A stretch of DNA of 64,000 bases from Streptomyces sp. NBC_00442 (GCF_036014195.1 NZ_CP107918.1:3782001-3846000); one strand, 5' to 3'. Shown: positions 17,296 through 26,023, counted from the first letter of the stretch. The notes: generated from the letters alone by a model not told the origin. A program made the numbers and translations.

Positions 17296-17672
17296 GGGGC
17301 ACCTCCTCCGTCGTTGCCGTCCTGGTGATGCTGCCGGTTCTGCTCCGGGTCGTTCTCTTGGTACTGCTTACTGATCGTATCCACGCGTCGGGAAATCGGC
17401 TGGTTCCCCTTCTGTGCCCTGTGGACGAGTGTCACCTCTCACACACACCTCTCGTACGGATCGTAGAGGTGGCTTCCCGACAGTGTCCCGCACCCGGGGT
17501 GCACTGTGGAGGAGCGGGTAACGATGCCGGGGGTTGCCTCCCTGCGCCTTGTCCCTCCCCACCAGGGTCGCCGCAAACAACCGATGTGAATCCACCCTGT
17601 CCAGCGTGCTAATCTTCTCGACGTCGCCAGGCAATCGCACCGAAAAGTGAGAGAGCCCAGCACACCACTCTT
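17296..17672. other. Upstream region of fhaA and tRNA-Leu, 377 bp
   Basis: Holds the promoter of the leftward cell-wall cluster and that of the rightward tRNA gene. A TAATCT about 60 bp before the tRNA could be a -10 box but no good -35 is spaced from it. A one-mismatch DnaA-like 9-mer (TGTGGACGA) lies at 17420. No protein-coding gene is convincing here. Confidence 0.35.
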
Positions 17673-17755
17673 GCGCGAGTGGCGGAACGGCAGACGCGCT
17701 GGCTTCAGGTGCCAGTGTCCTTCGGGACGTGGGGGTTCAAATCCCCCCTCGCGCA
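17673..17755 (+). tRNA. tRNA-Leu, anticodon CAG
   Basis: An 83-nt class II tRNA. Acceptor stem GCGCGAG pairs with CTCGCGC followed by discriminator A; the anticodon stem CTGGC/GCCAG encloses TTCAGGT with anticodon CAG; a variable arm (GTCCTTCGGGAC) and the T arm with GTTCAAATC follow. It decodes CUG, the dominant leucine codon in these genes. CCA is not encoded. It is followed at once by a strong hairpin. Confidence 0.95.
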
Positions 17756-17762
17756 CAAGTCA

Positions 17763-17796
17763 GAAGCCCCGCAGATCCCCGGATCTGCGGGGCTTC
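17763..17796 (+). terminator. Terminator of the tRNA-Leu gene
   Basis: A perfect 16-bp inverted repeat (left arm GAAGCCCCGCAGATCC) with a tiny loop starts 8 bp after the tRNA. Confidence 0.8.
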
Positions 17797-17976
17797 CTTC
17801 GTATGTCGTGCCGGTCGCACGCGCCTGGCGTCTCATGCCCCGCTCCGTTCCGTTCCGTTTCCTGTTCCGTCCGGTCCCGTACCTGGATCCCGTTCCCCGG
17901 CTCCGTTCTCCGCTCTGTGTCATATGTCGCGTCACGGGCCGCGCAAACCTGGTGAGGCGGCGCGGGGCATCGGGCG

Positions 17977-17990
17977 GTTTCACGTGAAAC
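17977..17990. other. parS centromere site
   Basis: Perfect GTTTCACGTGAAAC palindrome upstream of the DUF2252 gene, 16 bp before a TTGTCCACA DnaA-like box. Confidence 0.93.
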
Positions 17991-18006
17991 GGCCCCGATC
18001 GGAGAG

Positions 18007-18015
18007 TTGTCCACA
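18007..18015 (+). other. DnaA-box-like site
   Basis: Perfect TTGTCCACA, the streptomycete-preferred DnaA 9-mer, next to a parS site. Confidence 0.5.
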
Positions 18016-18117
18016 GGGCAGGGCGGGTGTGCGCCAGCGCCTGTACCGTCAGGGGCAGTTGATCGTGTGGCGGCTCCGTGCGAGCGGCGTCGTACGAGAC
18101 GGGGGAGGCGGCACGCC

Positions 18118-19584
18118 ATGGGAGAGATCGACACGGTGGTCCCGGCGCCACGAGCCGAGGGGACGGACGGACAGGGGCGGATTCCCGGCGTCCCCGGGTT
18201 CGCCCGCCGCCCCCACCCACCGGGCACGGCACACCGCACGGCCCAGCGGTCGCCCAAGGCCGAAGGAAAGGCGTTGCGGGACCGGATCCCGCGCGGCGCC
18301 CACGACTCGCTGCTCCTGGCCGCCGACCGGCCCGACGCCGTCCGCGCGGTCGAGGAGTCCAACGCGGGCCGGGTGCCCGAGCTCACACCGATACGGGTGG
18401 GCCGCATGGCCGCCGGTCCCTTCGCCTTCCTTCGCGGCTCCGCCGGACTCATGGCACACGACCTGGCCGGCACTCCCGTCACGGGAATCGCCGCACAGAT
18501 CTGCGGAGACGCCCACGCCGCCAACTTCGGGCTGTACGGCGACGCGCGAGGAAGCCTCGTCATCGACCTGAACGACTTCGACGAAACCGTGACCGGCCCC
18601 TGGGAATGGGACGTGAAACGGCTCGCCGCCTCGCTGGTCCTGGCGGGCCGCGAAGCGGGCGCCGACGAGACCACCTGCCGCGCCGCGGCGTTCGACGCCG
18701 TCGGCGCCTACCGCCGCACCATGCGCCTGCTCGCGAAACTGCCGGCCCTCGACGCCTGGAACGCGATGGCCGACGAGAGACTCGTCTCCCACGCCGACGC
18801 CCACGACCTCATCGGCACCCTGGAACGCGTCGCCGAAAAGGCTCGCAACAACACCAGCGCGCGCTTCGCCGCCAAGGCGACCGAACATGACAAGGACGGC
18901 AACCACCACTTCGTCGACGCGCCGCCGGTGCTGCGCCGCGTGACCGACGCCGAAGCCACGGCCGTCGCCGCCTCGCTGGAGCAGTACCTGCACACGCTGC
19001 CCGAAGACCTGCGGCCGCTGCTCGCGCGCTACGCCATCCACGACGTCGCGTTCCGCGTCGTCGGCACCGGAAGCGTCGGCACCCGCTCGTACGTGGTGCT
19101 GCTCCTGGACCACCGGGGCGAACCCCTCGTGCTCCAGGTCAAGGAGGCCAGGCCCTCCGTGCTGCTGCCGCACCTGCCGAAGGAGGGCTTCCAGCCGGCC
19201 GAAGCCGGGCACGAGGGGCGGCGCGTGGTGCTCGGGCAGAAGCGGATGCAGGTGGTCAGCGACATCCTGCTCGGCTGGACGACCGTGAACGCATTGCCTT
19301 ACCAGGTACGGCAATTCAGAAACCGCAAGGGCAGCGTCGACCCCGCCGCGCTCGCCGCCGGCCAGCTCGACGACTACGGCCGCATGACGGGAGCGCTGCT
19401 CGCCCGCGCCCACGCGCACAGCGCCGACCCCCGGCTGATAGCCGGGTACTGCGGAAAGAACGAGGAGTTCGACCACGCGGTGGCCGCCTTCGCGGTGACC
19501 TACGCCGACCGTACGGAGGCCGACCACGCGACCCTGGCCGCAGCCGTGCGCGCCGGCCGCATCCCGGCGGAGGCGGGGGTGTGA
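18118..19584 (+). CDS. DUF2252 family protein
   Basis: A 488-residue DUF2252 protein. The fold is distantly related to protein kinases and aminoglycoside phosphotransferases: the ICGDAHAANFG motif followed by DLNDFDE resembles the catalytic and metal-binding loops of that superfamily, and WEWDVKRLAASL follows. The substrate is unknown. ATG at 18118 has GGGGGAGGCGG upstream; the upstream in-frame start would add an arginine-rich leader without a ribosome site. It appears monocistronic or co-transcribed with the J-domain gene 32 bp downstream. Confidence 0.88.
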   Translation: MGEIDTVVPAPRAEGTDGQGRIPGVPGFARRPHPPGTAHRTAQRSPKAEGKALRDRIPRGAHDSLLLAADRPDAVRAVEESNAGRVPELTPIRVGRMAAGPFAFLRGSAGLMAHDLAGTPVTGIAAQICGDAHAANFGLYGDARGSLVIDLNDFDETVTGPWEWDVKRLAASLVLAGREAGADETTCRAAAFDAVGAYRRTMRLLAKLPALDAWNAMADERLVSHADAHDLIGTLERVAEKARNNTSARFAAKATEHDKDGNHHFVDAPPVLRRVTDAEATAVAASLEQYLHTLPEDLRPLLARYAIHDVAFRVVGTGSVGTRSYVVLLLDHRGEPLVLQVKEARPSVLLPHLPKEGFQPAEAGHEGRRVVLGQKRMQVVSDILLGWTTVNALPYQVRQFRNRKGSVDPAALAAGQLDDYGRMTGALLARAHAHSADPRLIAGYCGKNEEFDHAVAAFAVTYADRTEADHATLAAAVRAGRIPAEAGV

Positions 19585-19616
19585 GGTGCCGCGTTCGCCG
19601 CCCTTACGCTGGACCG

Positions 19617-20501
19617 GTGACGGACGAAGCTGCAGGCGGTACGACTGCCCGGAACGAAGACCCGTTGAGCACCCCGGCAGCCGCGGGGGGCGAGACGGGC
19701 GCGCCGTTGGGCGGGCAGGCCGGGGCCGAGCGGCCGGAGGCGCGGCTCGAGCGTGCGGTGCGGGCGGCCGAGCAGGCGCTGATCGAGTTCGAGATCGCCG
19801 TGGAGACCTTCCGGGTCGAGGTGGAGAACTTCTCCCGGCTCCACCACCAGCGGCTCGGCCCGATGTACGCGAGGCTCGATGAGCTGGACGCGCAGATCGC
19901 CGAGGCCAGGGCGGTGCGGAGCGGCGACCCCGAGGACCTGCGCAGGGCGCGGGAGGCGCGGGCGGCGGTCATGCCGATGCCGGGGGTCGAGGAGCTCTTC
20001 CACGACTGGATGGACTCCGACGGCCTCTCCCCCGAGGCCGCCTCGATGCTCACCGACCAGCCGGTGCGGCCGCCCAAGCGGGTCCGGCCGAGCGAGGAGG
20101 TGCGCAGGCTCTATCGCGAGCTGGCGCGCAAGGCGCACCCGGATCTGGCGCAGGACGACACGGAGCGCGCACGGCGGGACGAGTTCATCGCCCGGGTCAA
20201 CGCCGCGTACGGGCGGGGCGACGAGGCGCTGCTGCGGGAGCTGGCCGAGGAGTGGGCGGCGGGCCCGGTGCCGGCCGAGGCGCGGCCCAGCGAGAGCGAG
20301 GAGCTGTACGCGCGCCTTGAGTGGCTGAGCCGCCGCAAGGAGCTCCTGGCGCTGGTGGCCCGTGAACTGGAGGACAGCGCGATCGGTTCGATGCTGCGGA
20401 TGGCACCGGACGATCCGGACCGTCTCCTGGAGGAGATCGCGGAGCAGTTGCTGGCCGAGGTGGCCGGTCGTGAGACGGAGCTGGCGAAGCTGGTGCAGTA
20501 G
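19617..20501 (+). CDS. J-domain-containing protein
   Basis: A 294-residue acidic protein. Residues 160-210 form a J-like domain with the diagnostic His-Pro-Asp (RKAHPDLAQDD) between two helices, which would stimulate an Hsp70. A long Glu/Arg-rich coiled-coil-like segment (about 40-105) precedes it and another helical region follows. There are no DnaJ zinc fingers, so it is not DnaJ itself. GTG start at 19617. The partner chaperone and client are unknown. Confidence 0.8.
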   Translation: MTDEAAGGTTARNEDPLSTPAAAGGETGAPLGGQAGAERPEARLERAVRAAEQALIEFEIAVETFRVEVENFSRLHHQRLGPMYARLDELDAQIAEARAVRSGDPEDLRRAREARAAVMPMPGVEELFHDWMDSDGLSPEAASMLTDQPVRPPKRVRPSEEVRRLYRELARKAHPDLAQDDTERARRDEFIARVNAAYGRGDEALLRELAEEWAAGPVPAEARPSESEELYARLEWLSRRKELLALVARELEDSAIGSMLRMAPDDPDRLLEEIAEQLLAEVAGRETELAKLVQ

Positions 20502-20545
20502 CGTTCGCAGAACCTGCCGGGTTCGTACGAGAGAAGGCATGACCC

Positions 20546-20890
20546 ATGAATTTCGCCCAGCTGCCCTCGGTGGATGTCGCCGAGGTGCCGGCCGACGCCC
20601 TGGTCCTCGATGTCCGTGAGGACGACGAGTGGGCGGCGGGGCATGCCGAGGGCGCGCTGCATGTGCCGATGAGCGAGTTCGTGGCCCGCTTCGGCGAGGT
20701 GACGGAGGCGGTCGCGGACGGCCGCCGGGCGTATGTGATGTGCCGGGTCGGCGGACGGTCGGCACAGGTCACGCAGTACTTGGTGCAGCAGGGGATCGAC
20801 GCGGTGAACGTCGACGGCGGCATGCAGGTGTGGGAGGCCGCGGGCCGCAAGGTCGTCGACGCCGCGGGCGCGCCGGGCACGGTCGTCTGA
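20546..20890 (+). CDS. Single-domain rhodanese-like protein
   Basis: A 114-residue rhodanese with LDVREDDEWAAGH near the N-terminus and the active-site loop CRVGGRSAQV, whose cysteine would carry a persulfide during sulfur transfer. Preceded by GAGAGAAGG. No partner gene in the neighbourhood indicates a specific sulfur acceptor. Confidence 0.93.
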   Translation: MNFAQLPSVDVAEVPADALVLDVREDDEWAAGHAEGALHVPMSEFVARFGEVTEAVADGRRAYVMCRVGGRSAQVTQYLVQQGIDAVNVDGGMQVWEAAGRKVVDAAGAPGTVV

Positions 20891-20918
20891 CGGGCCCGCT
20901 GCCCGCCCGGCCCGGCGC

Positions 20919-22061
20919 TCAGGCGGTCTGGCTGAGGGGGTGGGCGGCGAGGAGGTCGCCGAGGGCTTCCTCGTGGGCGGCGGCGGGGCCGAGGGACAGC
21001 TCCAGTTGTTTGGCCCAGGCGTGGTAGCGGTGCAGCGCGTAGTCGGTGTCGGCGCCGAATCCGCCGTGCAGGTGCTGGGCGGTCTGGACGACGCGGCGCA
21101 CGCCTTCGGAGGCCCAGATCTTGGCGACCGATACGTCCGCGGCGACGGGCAGGGCGCCCGGGGCGCCGGTGCTGATGCGCCAGGCGGCCTGCCAGAGCGT
21201 GGCTTCCATGGCACGCAGGTCGATGTAGCGGTCGGCGGCCTGGACGGCGACCGCCTGGAATGTGGCGACCGGGTGTCCGAACTGCTCGCGCTTTCCGGTG
21301 TATTGGCCGGTCATGGCGAGGACGGCTTGGCCGAGGCCGAGAGCCAGGGCGCAGGTTCCGGTGGCGAGCAGATGGTGCAGCCACTCCCAGGCGCCGTCCG
21401 CCTCGATGACCGCGGACGCGGTGAGCCGTACGGATGCGAGGTGGAGTTCGGCGAAGCGTTCGCCGCTGGTGGAGATCTGGTCGGCGAGGGCGATGCCCCG
21501 GTGGTCGCGGGGGACCAGGGCCAGGACGGTGTGTCCCTCGGCGGTGTGGGCGGGCACAGCGACGCGGTCGCAGGTCTGGGCCCACGGGACCGCGGTCTGG
21601 GCGCCGTCCAGCACCCAGTGGTCGCCGTCCCGGCGGGCGGTGACGGCGAGTTCGGCGCCGTCGTGGCCGGTGCGGCCGTTGGCGGCGACGGTGACGACGA
21701 GGTTGCCCCGCCCGATGGCGGGCAGCAGCTCGTGGCGCAACTCGGCCTGGCCGTACCGCTGTACGGCCAGGGCGACCGCGCTCGTCTCCAGGAGGGGAAC
21801 CCGGGCCAGGACCTTGGCCGATTCGCGCAGCAGCAGGCACAGGGCGACGGGGTCGAGGCCGGCTCCGCCGTACTCGGCGTCGAGCACCAGGCTCAGCAGG
21901 TCGGACGCGGCGAGTTTGGCCCAGAGGCCGCGGTCGAAGTCGTCGGCGACGGCGCCCGCGGTGAGAGCGGGGCTGGGTACCGCGTCGGGTGCGACGCCGG
22001 AGAAGACGGCTTTGGCGGCCTCGACGGCTGCCTGCTGCTCCTCGGTGAAGGTGAAGTCCAC
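20919..22061 (-). CDS. Acyl-CoA dehydrogenase (FadE-like)
   Basis: A 380-residue flavoprotein of the acyl-CoA dehydrogenase family, with the N-terminal helical domain (FTFTEEQQAAVEAAKAVF), the LDAEYGGAGLDP motif, and FAD-contacting segments in the C-terminal half (QHLHGGFGADTDYALHRY). This shorter type resembles one subunit of the heteromeric FadE enzymes of steroid side-chain degradation. GTG at 22061 with GGGAGGACAA upstream. It is preceded by a KstR-type palindrome (22155-22168) and converges on nothing; its promoter is in the gap after paaE. Confidence 0.88.
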   Translation of the reverse strand: MDFTFTEEQQAAVEAAKAVFSGVAPDAVPSPALTAGAVADDFDRGLWAKLAASDLLSLVLDAEYGGAGLDPVALCLLLRESAKVLARVPLLETSAVALAVQRYGQAELRHELLPAIGRGNLVVTVAANGRTGHDGAELAVTARRDGDHWVLDGAQTAVPWAQTCDRVAVPAHTAEGHTVLALVPRDHRGIALADQISTSGERFAELHLASVRLTASAVIEADGAWEWLHHLLATGTCALALGLGQAVLAMTGQYTGKREQFGHPVATFQAVAVQAADRYIDLRAMEATLWQAAWRISTGAPGALPVAADVSVAKIWASEGVRRVVQTAQHLHGGFGADTDYALHRYHAWAKQLELSLGPAAAHEEALGDLLAAHPLSQTA

Positions 22062-22138
22062 GGCCTTGTCCTCCCGCACGCACCGGTTCTCTCCGGGGTG
22101 GGCGCCGCCGCGCGAACGGCGCGTCGCCCTACCGGATC

Positions 22139-22151
22139 TGACGGATCGTCA
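22139..22151. promoter_or_regulatory. Palindrome TGACGGATCGTCA upstream of the acyl-CoA dehydrogenase
   Basis: A perfect 13-bp palindrome (TGACG-GAT-CGTCA) immediately beside the KstR-like site, in the promoter of the leftward acyl-CoA dehydrogenase. It may be a second operator half; no regulator is assigned. Confidence 0.35.
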
Positions 22152-22154
22152 AGA

Positions 22155-22168
22155 TAGAACAGGTTCTA
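22155..22168. promoter_or_regulatory. KstR-type operator candidate
   Basis: TAGAACAGGTTCTA is a perfect palindrome fitting the mycobacterial KstR consensus TNNAACNNGTTNNA, about 95 bp upstream of an acyl-CoA dehydrogenase gene, the type of target KstR represses. No kstR gene is in the window. Confidence 0.5.
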
Positions 22169-22180
22169 CGGGATGGGAAT

Positions 22181-22212
22181 GGGCACGCTCCACCGAGGGC
22201 ACGCTCCACCGA
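22181..22212. repeat. Perfect 16-bp tandem duplication
   Basis: GGGCACGCTCCACCGA occurs twice head to tail, in the gap between the acyl-CoA dehydrogenase promoter and paaE. Confidence 0.8.
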
Positions 22213-22244
22213 CCGGCAGCCCGGGGGCCGGCTGCCCAGCACCG

Positions 22245-22354
22245 CCGGACACCCATGGCCCCGGACACTCATGGCCCCGGACACCCATGGCCCCGGGCGC
22301 CCCGGTCCTCACCGGCCCTCACCGGCCCTCAGCGGCCCTCAGCGGCCCTCACCG
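22245..22354. repeat. Two adjacent short tandem repeat blocks overlapping the paaE stop
   Basis: Three 16-bp units (CCGGACACCCATGGCC, 22245-22292) are followed by about four and a half 10-bp units (ACCGGCCCTC or AGCGGCCCTC, 22311-22354). The stop codon of paaE lies in the last units, so the repeats abut or slightly enter the coding sequence. Confidence 0.8.
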
Positions 22355-23401
22355 GTCGAAGTCGAGCTCCACCTCCCCCGTGGCGGGGTGCGACTGGCAG
22401 GCGAGGACATAGCCCGCCTCCGTCTCCTCCGGCTCCAGCGCGAAGTTGCGCTCCATCCGGACCTCGCCCTTGACCAGGAAGGCCCGGCACGTCCCGCACA
22501 CCCCGCCCTTGCAGGCGTACGGCGCGTCGGCGCGGGCGCGCAGCACCGTCTCCAGCAGGGATTCGCCCTCGCGCACCGGCCAGTTGCCCGAACGGCCGTC
22601 CAGCGTCGCGGTGAGGGTGGCACGCGAGGGGGCGGCCGCCGCGGCCACCGCGACCGGCGCCGCATCGACGTGGAAGATCTCCTGGTGGATACGGGTGCGG
22701 TCGACGCCGAGGCCGCGCAGCGCCCGCTCGGCTCCCTGGACCAGGCCGAAGGGCCCGCACAGGAACCAGCCGTCGATGTCGGCCACCGGAAGCAGCGCGG
22801 GCAGCAGGGTGTCCAGCCGCGCGCGGTCGAGCCGGCCGGAGGGCAGCCCGGACTGCTGTTCCTCCCGGGACAGCACGGTGACCAGCTGGAACCGTTCGGG
22901 ATAGCGGTCCTTCAGGTCGGCCGTCTCTTCGAGGAACATCGTCGACGCGGCGCTGCGGTCGCTGCGTATGAGGCAGAACCGCGCCTCGGGCTCGCGGGCG
23001 AGCAGTGTCGCCGCGATCGACAGGACCGGGGTGATGCCGCTGCCTCCGACGATCGCCGCGAAATGGCCGGGGCGCGGCGGCAGGACGAAGCGCCCCATAG
23101 GCTCCATGACGTCGACCGTGTCGCCGACGGCGAGTTCCTTGAAGGCGTACGTGGAGAACGCGCCGCCCTCCACGACGCGGATGCCGACGCGCAGCACCGG
23201 CTCGTCCGGCGCCTCGACGGCGGGCGCGCAGATCGAGTACGTACGGCGGATCTCCGCGCCACCCACGCTGCGACGCAGGGCGAGGTGCTGGCCGGGGCGG
23301 TGGCGGTAGGCCTCGCGAAGCTCGGGCGGTACGGCGAACGTGACGGCCACCGCGTCGTCAGTGAGCCGCTCTACCTCGCTGACCCGGAGCGGATGGAACA
23401 T
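22349..23401 (-). CDS. paaE: 1,2-phenylacetyl-CoA epoxidase, reductase subunit PaaE
   Basis: A 350-residue reductase passing electrons from NADPH to the di-iron oxygenase. N-terminal flavodoxin-reductase-like FAD and NAD(P) domains (RRTYSICAP, then GSGITPVLSI) lead to a C-terminal plant-type 2Fe-2S ferredoxin with Cys297, Cys302, Cys305 and Cys335 (CKGGVCGTC...CQSHP). It directly follows paaD. The stop codon is embedded in a short tandem repeat. Confidence 0.95.
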   Translation of the reverse strand: MFHPLRVSEVERLTDDAVAVTFAVPPELREAYRHRPGQHLALRRSVGGAEIRRTYSICAPAVEAPDEPVLRVGIRVVEGGAFSTYAFKELAVGDTVDVMEPMGRFVLPPRPGHFAAIVGGSGITPVLSIAATLLAREPEARFCLIRSDRSAASTMFLEETADLKDRYPERFQLVTVLSREEQQSGLPSGRLDRARLDTLLPALLPVADIDGWFLCGPFGLVQGAERALRGLGVDRTRIHQEIFHVDAAPVAVAAAAAPSRATLTATLDGRSGNWPVREGESLLETVLRARADAPYACKGGVCGTCRAFLVKGEVRMERNFALEPEETEAGYVLACQSHPATGEVELDFDR

Positions 23402-23905
23402 CTACAACTCCTTGAAGTGGTCGAACGGTTCACGGCAGGAGACGCAGCGGCGCAGCGCCTTGCACGCGGTCGAGGAGAAGCGGCTGAGCAGCTCGGTGTC
23501 GGTGGATCCGCAGTGCGGGCAGCGCACCGACAGGGTGAGCGCGACCGGTCCCTCCGCGGTGTGCGGGCGCGGGGGAGCTATGCCGAACTCGGCGAGCTTG
23601 CGGCGCCCTTCGGCGCTGATGTCGTCGGTCGACCAGGCGGGCGACAGGACGCGCACGACCGACACCTCCGGGATGCCGTGGTCGTGCAGTATGCGCTCGA
23701 TGTCCGAGGTCATGGTCTCGACGGCGGGGCAGCCGGTGTAGGTGGGGGTGAGTTCGACCCGTACCTTGCCGGGCGCCTCGACGTGCAGGGCGCGGAGCAC
23801 GCCGAGTTCGTCGAGGGTCAGGACCGGCAGTTCGGGGTCGGGGACGGAACCGGCGAGGCGCCGCAGTTCGCTCTCCAGCGGGGTGGGGCGGGTGTCGGTC
23901 ACCAT
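23402..23905 (-). CDS. paaD: 1,2-phenylacetyl-CoA epoxidase accessory subunit PaaD
   Basis: A 167-residue DUF59/MIP18-type protein implicated in iron-sulfur or metal maturation of the PaaABCE oxygenase. It has the DPELPVLTLDELG motif, TPTYTGCPAVETM with the conserved cysteine, and a C-terminal CPHC...CVSC zinc- or cluster-binding pair. ATG at 23905 overlaps the paaC end by 7 bp; paaE starts directly after its stop. Confidence 0.93.
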   Translation of the reverse strand: MVTDTRPTPLESELRRLAGSVPDPELPVLTLDELGVLRALHVEAPGKVRVELTPTYTGCPAVETMTSDIERILHDHGIPEVSVVRVLSPAWSTDDISAEGRRKLAEFGIAPPRPHTAEGPVALTLSVRCPHCGSTDTELLSRFSSTACKALRRCVSCREPFDHFKEL

Positions 23906-24618
23906 GACGCCCCCGGGTGGCTGCGGTGCAGGTGCTGCATTTCGGCGAGCATCCGCCCGAACGGTTCGGTGTGCAGGCCCTGCCGGCCCGCACCCGCCGC
24001 CCAGGCTCCGGCGCGCGGGCCTTCGGGAACGGTCAGGGTGGCCCGGCTCAGGATCGAGGTCACCGATGCCGTCCACCGTGCGTCCAGGCCGGCCCAGTCG
24101 AGGTCGATGCCGGGGATCGGCTGGAACATCTCGCCGGTGTAGCGCCACAGCGCGTCCACGGCCTGCCGCATCCGTCCGTGGCTCTCCTCGGTGCCGTCGC
24201 CCAGGCGCAGCGTCCACAGCTCGGCGTGGTCGCGGTGGTAGTCGACCTCCTTGACCGCCTTCGCCGCGAGGGCGGTGAACTCGCTCTCGCCTTGCGCCAG
24301 TTCGCCGTAGAGAAGGTGCTGGTACGTGGAGAAGTACAGCTGGCGGGCGATGGTGTGGGCGAAGTCGCCGTTGGGCTGCTCGACGAGCTGGAGGTTGCGG
24401 AAGGCCCGCTCCTCGCGGAGGTAGGCCAGCTCGTCCTCGTCGCCGGCCTGGGAGAGCAGGACCCGCGCCTGGCCGAGCAGGTCGAGGGCGATGTTGGCCA
24501 GGGCGACCTCCTCTTCGAGCACGGGCGCGTGGCCCGCCCACTCCCCCAGCCGGTGCGACAGCACGAGCGCGTCGTCGCCGAGGGCCAGGGCGGCGTCCGC
24601 CGAGACGATGGCCGTCAC
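23899..24618 (-). CDS. paaC: 1,2-phenylacetyl-CoA epoxidase structural subunit PaaC
   Basis: A 239-residue ferritin-like subunit that pairs with PaaA but lacks a full di-iron ligand set. Conserved segments include LSHRLGEWAGHAPVLEEEVALANIALDLLG (first helices), YLREERAFRNLQL and VKEVDYHRDHAELW. GTG at 24618 overlaps the paaB stop (GTGA). Confidence 0.94.
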   Translation of the reverse strand: MTAIVSADAALALGDDALVLSHRLGEWAGHAPVLEEEVALANIALDLLGQARVLLSQAGDEDELAYLREERAFRNLQLVEQPNGDFAHTIARQLYFSTYQHLLYGELAQGESEFTALAAKAVKEVDYHRDHAELWTLRLGDGTEESHGRMRQAVDALWRYTGEMFQPIPGIDLDWAGLDARWTASVTSILSRATLTVPEGPRAGAWAAGAGRQGLHTEPFGRMLAEMQHLHRSHPGASW

Positions 24619-24902
24619 AGGTGCTTCACCCCTTCGGGGATCTCGTAGAACGTCGGGTGGCGGTAGGGCTTGTCGGCGGCCGGGTCGAAGAACGCGTCCT
24701 TCTCGTCGGGCGAGGACGCGCTGATCGCCGCGGACGGCACGACCCAGATGGAGACGCCTTCCGACCTGCGGGTGTAGAGGTCGCGGGCATTGCGCAGGGC
24801 CATCTCGGCGTCGGGCGCGTGCAGGCTTCCCGCGTGGGTGTGGGAGAGCCCGCGGCGCGAGCGCACGAACACCTCCCACAGCGGCCAGTCGTGCGTGCTC
24901 AT
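24615..24902 (-). CDS. paaB: 1,2-phenylacetyl-CoA epoxidase subunit PaaB
   Basis: A 95-residue subunit that bridges PaaAC heterodimers. The family motifs [24 protein letters not shown] and [14 protein letters not shown] are present. It overlaps paaA by 4 bp and paaC by 4 bp, so A, B and C are translationally coupled. Confidence 0.94.
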   Translation of the reverse strand: MSTHDWPLWEVFVRSRRGLSHTHAGSLHAPDAEMALRNARDLYTRRSEGVSIWVVPSAAISASSPDEKDAFFDPAADKPYRHPTFYEIPEGVKHL

Positions 24903-25888
24903 GCCGTTGCCTCTCCGTTCGCGTGCTGCGCTTGCTGCTTCGTGGCGTAGGCGGCGGCCGCGTCGCGGACCCAGGCGCCTTCCTCGTGGGCACGGCGGCG
25001 CTGGGTGATCCGCTGCTCGTTGCAGGGGCCGTTGCCCTTGAGGACCTCCCAGAACTCCGTCCAGTCGATCTCGCCGAAGTCGTGGTGGCCGCGCTCCTCG
25101 TTCCAGCGCAGATCGGGGTCGGGCAGGCTCAGCCCGAGGGCCTCGGCCTGGCCGACCGCTATGTCCACGAAACGCTGGCGCAGCTCGTCGTTGGAGTGCC
25201 GCTTGATCTTCCAGGCCATCGACTGGGCGGAGTGCGCCGAGGCGTCGTCGGGCGGGCCGAACATCATCAGCGACGGCCACCACCAGCGGTTCACCGCGTC
25301 CTGCGCCATGGCGTGCTGCTCGGGCGTGCCCCGGGACAGTGCCAGCAGGAGCTCGAACCCCTGGCGCTGATGGAAGGACTCCTCCTTGCAGATGCGGACC
25401 ATCGCGCGGGCGTACGGCCCATAGGAGCAGCGGCACAGCGGGACCTGGTTGGTGATCGCCGCGCCGTCCACCAGCCAGCCGATCGCGCCGACGTCGGCCC
25501 AGGTCAGGGTGGGGTAGTTGAAGATCGAGGAGTACTTCTGGCGGCCCGAGTGCAGCTTGTCGAGGAGCTCGTCGCGGCCGGTGCCGAGCGTTTCGGCCGC
25601 GCTGTACAGGTAGAGGCCGTGGCCCGCCTCGTCCTGGACCTTCGCCATCAGGATCGCCTTGCGGCGCAGGGACGGGGCGCGGGTGATCCAGTTGGCCTCC
25701 GGCTGCATGCCGATGATCTCGGAATGGGCGTGCTGCGCCATCTGGCGGACCAGCGAGGAGCGGTACTCCTCGGGCATCCAGTCGCGCGGCTCGATCCGCT
25801 CGTCCGCGGCGACGGCCGCGTCGAACACCGCCCGGTGCGCGTCGCCCGTCTCTGCGGCTGCCGTGGCTGTCGCGGTCACTCCGGTCAT
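24899..25888 (-). CDS. paaA: 1,2-phenylacetyl-CoA epoxidase catalytic subunit PaaA
   Basis: A 329-residue di-iron oxygenase that converts phenylacetyl-CoA to the ring epoxide, the committed step of aerobic phenylacetate degradation. Iron-ligand helices are visible: [13 protein letters not shown] and [14 protein letters not shown] (E-x-x-H pairs). It is the first gene of paaABCDE, with the TetR-type operator at 25931 in its promoter. No phenylacetate-CoA ligase, PaaF, PaaG, PaaZ or PaaJ gene is in the window, so the pathway is completed elsewhere. Confidence 0.95.
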   Translation of the reverse strand: MTGVTATATAAAETGDAHRAVFDAAVAADERIEPRDWMPEEYRSSLVRQMAQHAHSEIIGMQPEANWITRAPSLRRKAILMAKVQDEAGHGLYLYSAAETLGTGRDELLDKLHSGRQKYSSIFNYPTLTWADVGAIGWLVDGAAITNQVPLCRCSYGPYARAMVRICKEESFHQRQGFELLLALSRGTPEQHAMAQDAVNRWWWPSLMMFGPPDDASAHSAQSMAWKIKRHSNDELRQRFVDIAVGQAEALGLSLPDPDLRWNEERGHHDFGEIDWTEFWEVLKGNGPCNEQRITQRRRAHEEGAWVRDAAAAYATKQQAQHANGEATA

Positions 25889-25930
25889 TCAGGCCCCCTG
25901 CCGAGCTGCTGTGCGGTGGTCCATCAACCG

Positions 25931-25944
25931 ACCGATCGTTCGGT
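25931..25944. promoter_or_regulatory. PaaR-type TetR operator upstream of paaA
   Basis: ACCGATCGTTCGGT fits the ACCGNNCGNNCGGT core of PaaR-type operators. Its reverse complement is identical to the site at 30742, upstream of the operon that encodes a TetR regulator. Confidence 0.7.
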
Positions 25945-25989
25945 CCAGTGACTTCAATGGTGAGTCGACGGCCCGTAGGGTGTCAACCC

Positions 25990-25998
25990 TGTGGATAA
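25990..25998 (-). other. DnaA-box-like site
   Basis: TGTGGATAA, the reverse of TTATCCACA, overlaps the start region of the DUF5819 gene. Isolated site; may be chance. Confidence 0.35.
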
Positions 25999-26023
25999 CT
26001 CAGCGGGTGCCGATCGGGGCGGG

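Larger units (their letters stand above)
17797..18117. other. Promoter region of the DUF2252 gene with parS and DnaA-like sites
   Basis: 321 bp without a gene. It includes a tandemly repetitive CCGTTCCGTTCC-type stretch (about 17845-17910), a parS site (17977-17990) and a perfect DnaA-like 9-mer (18007-18015). No RNA gene or riboswitch fold is apparent. Confidence 0.5.

Noticed and set aside
17977..17990. Transcription factor operator
   Set aside because: It is the exact parS consensus repeated at five other places, so a segregation site is the better reading.
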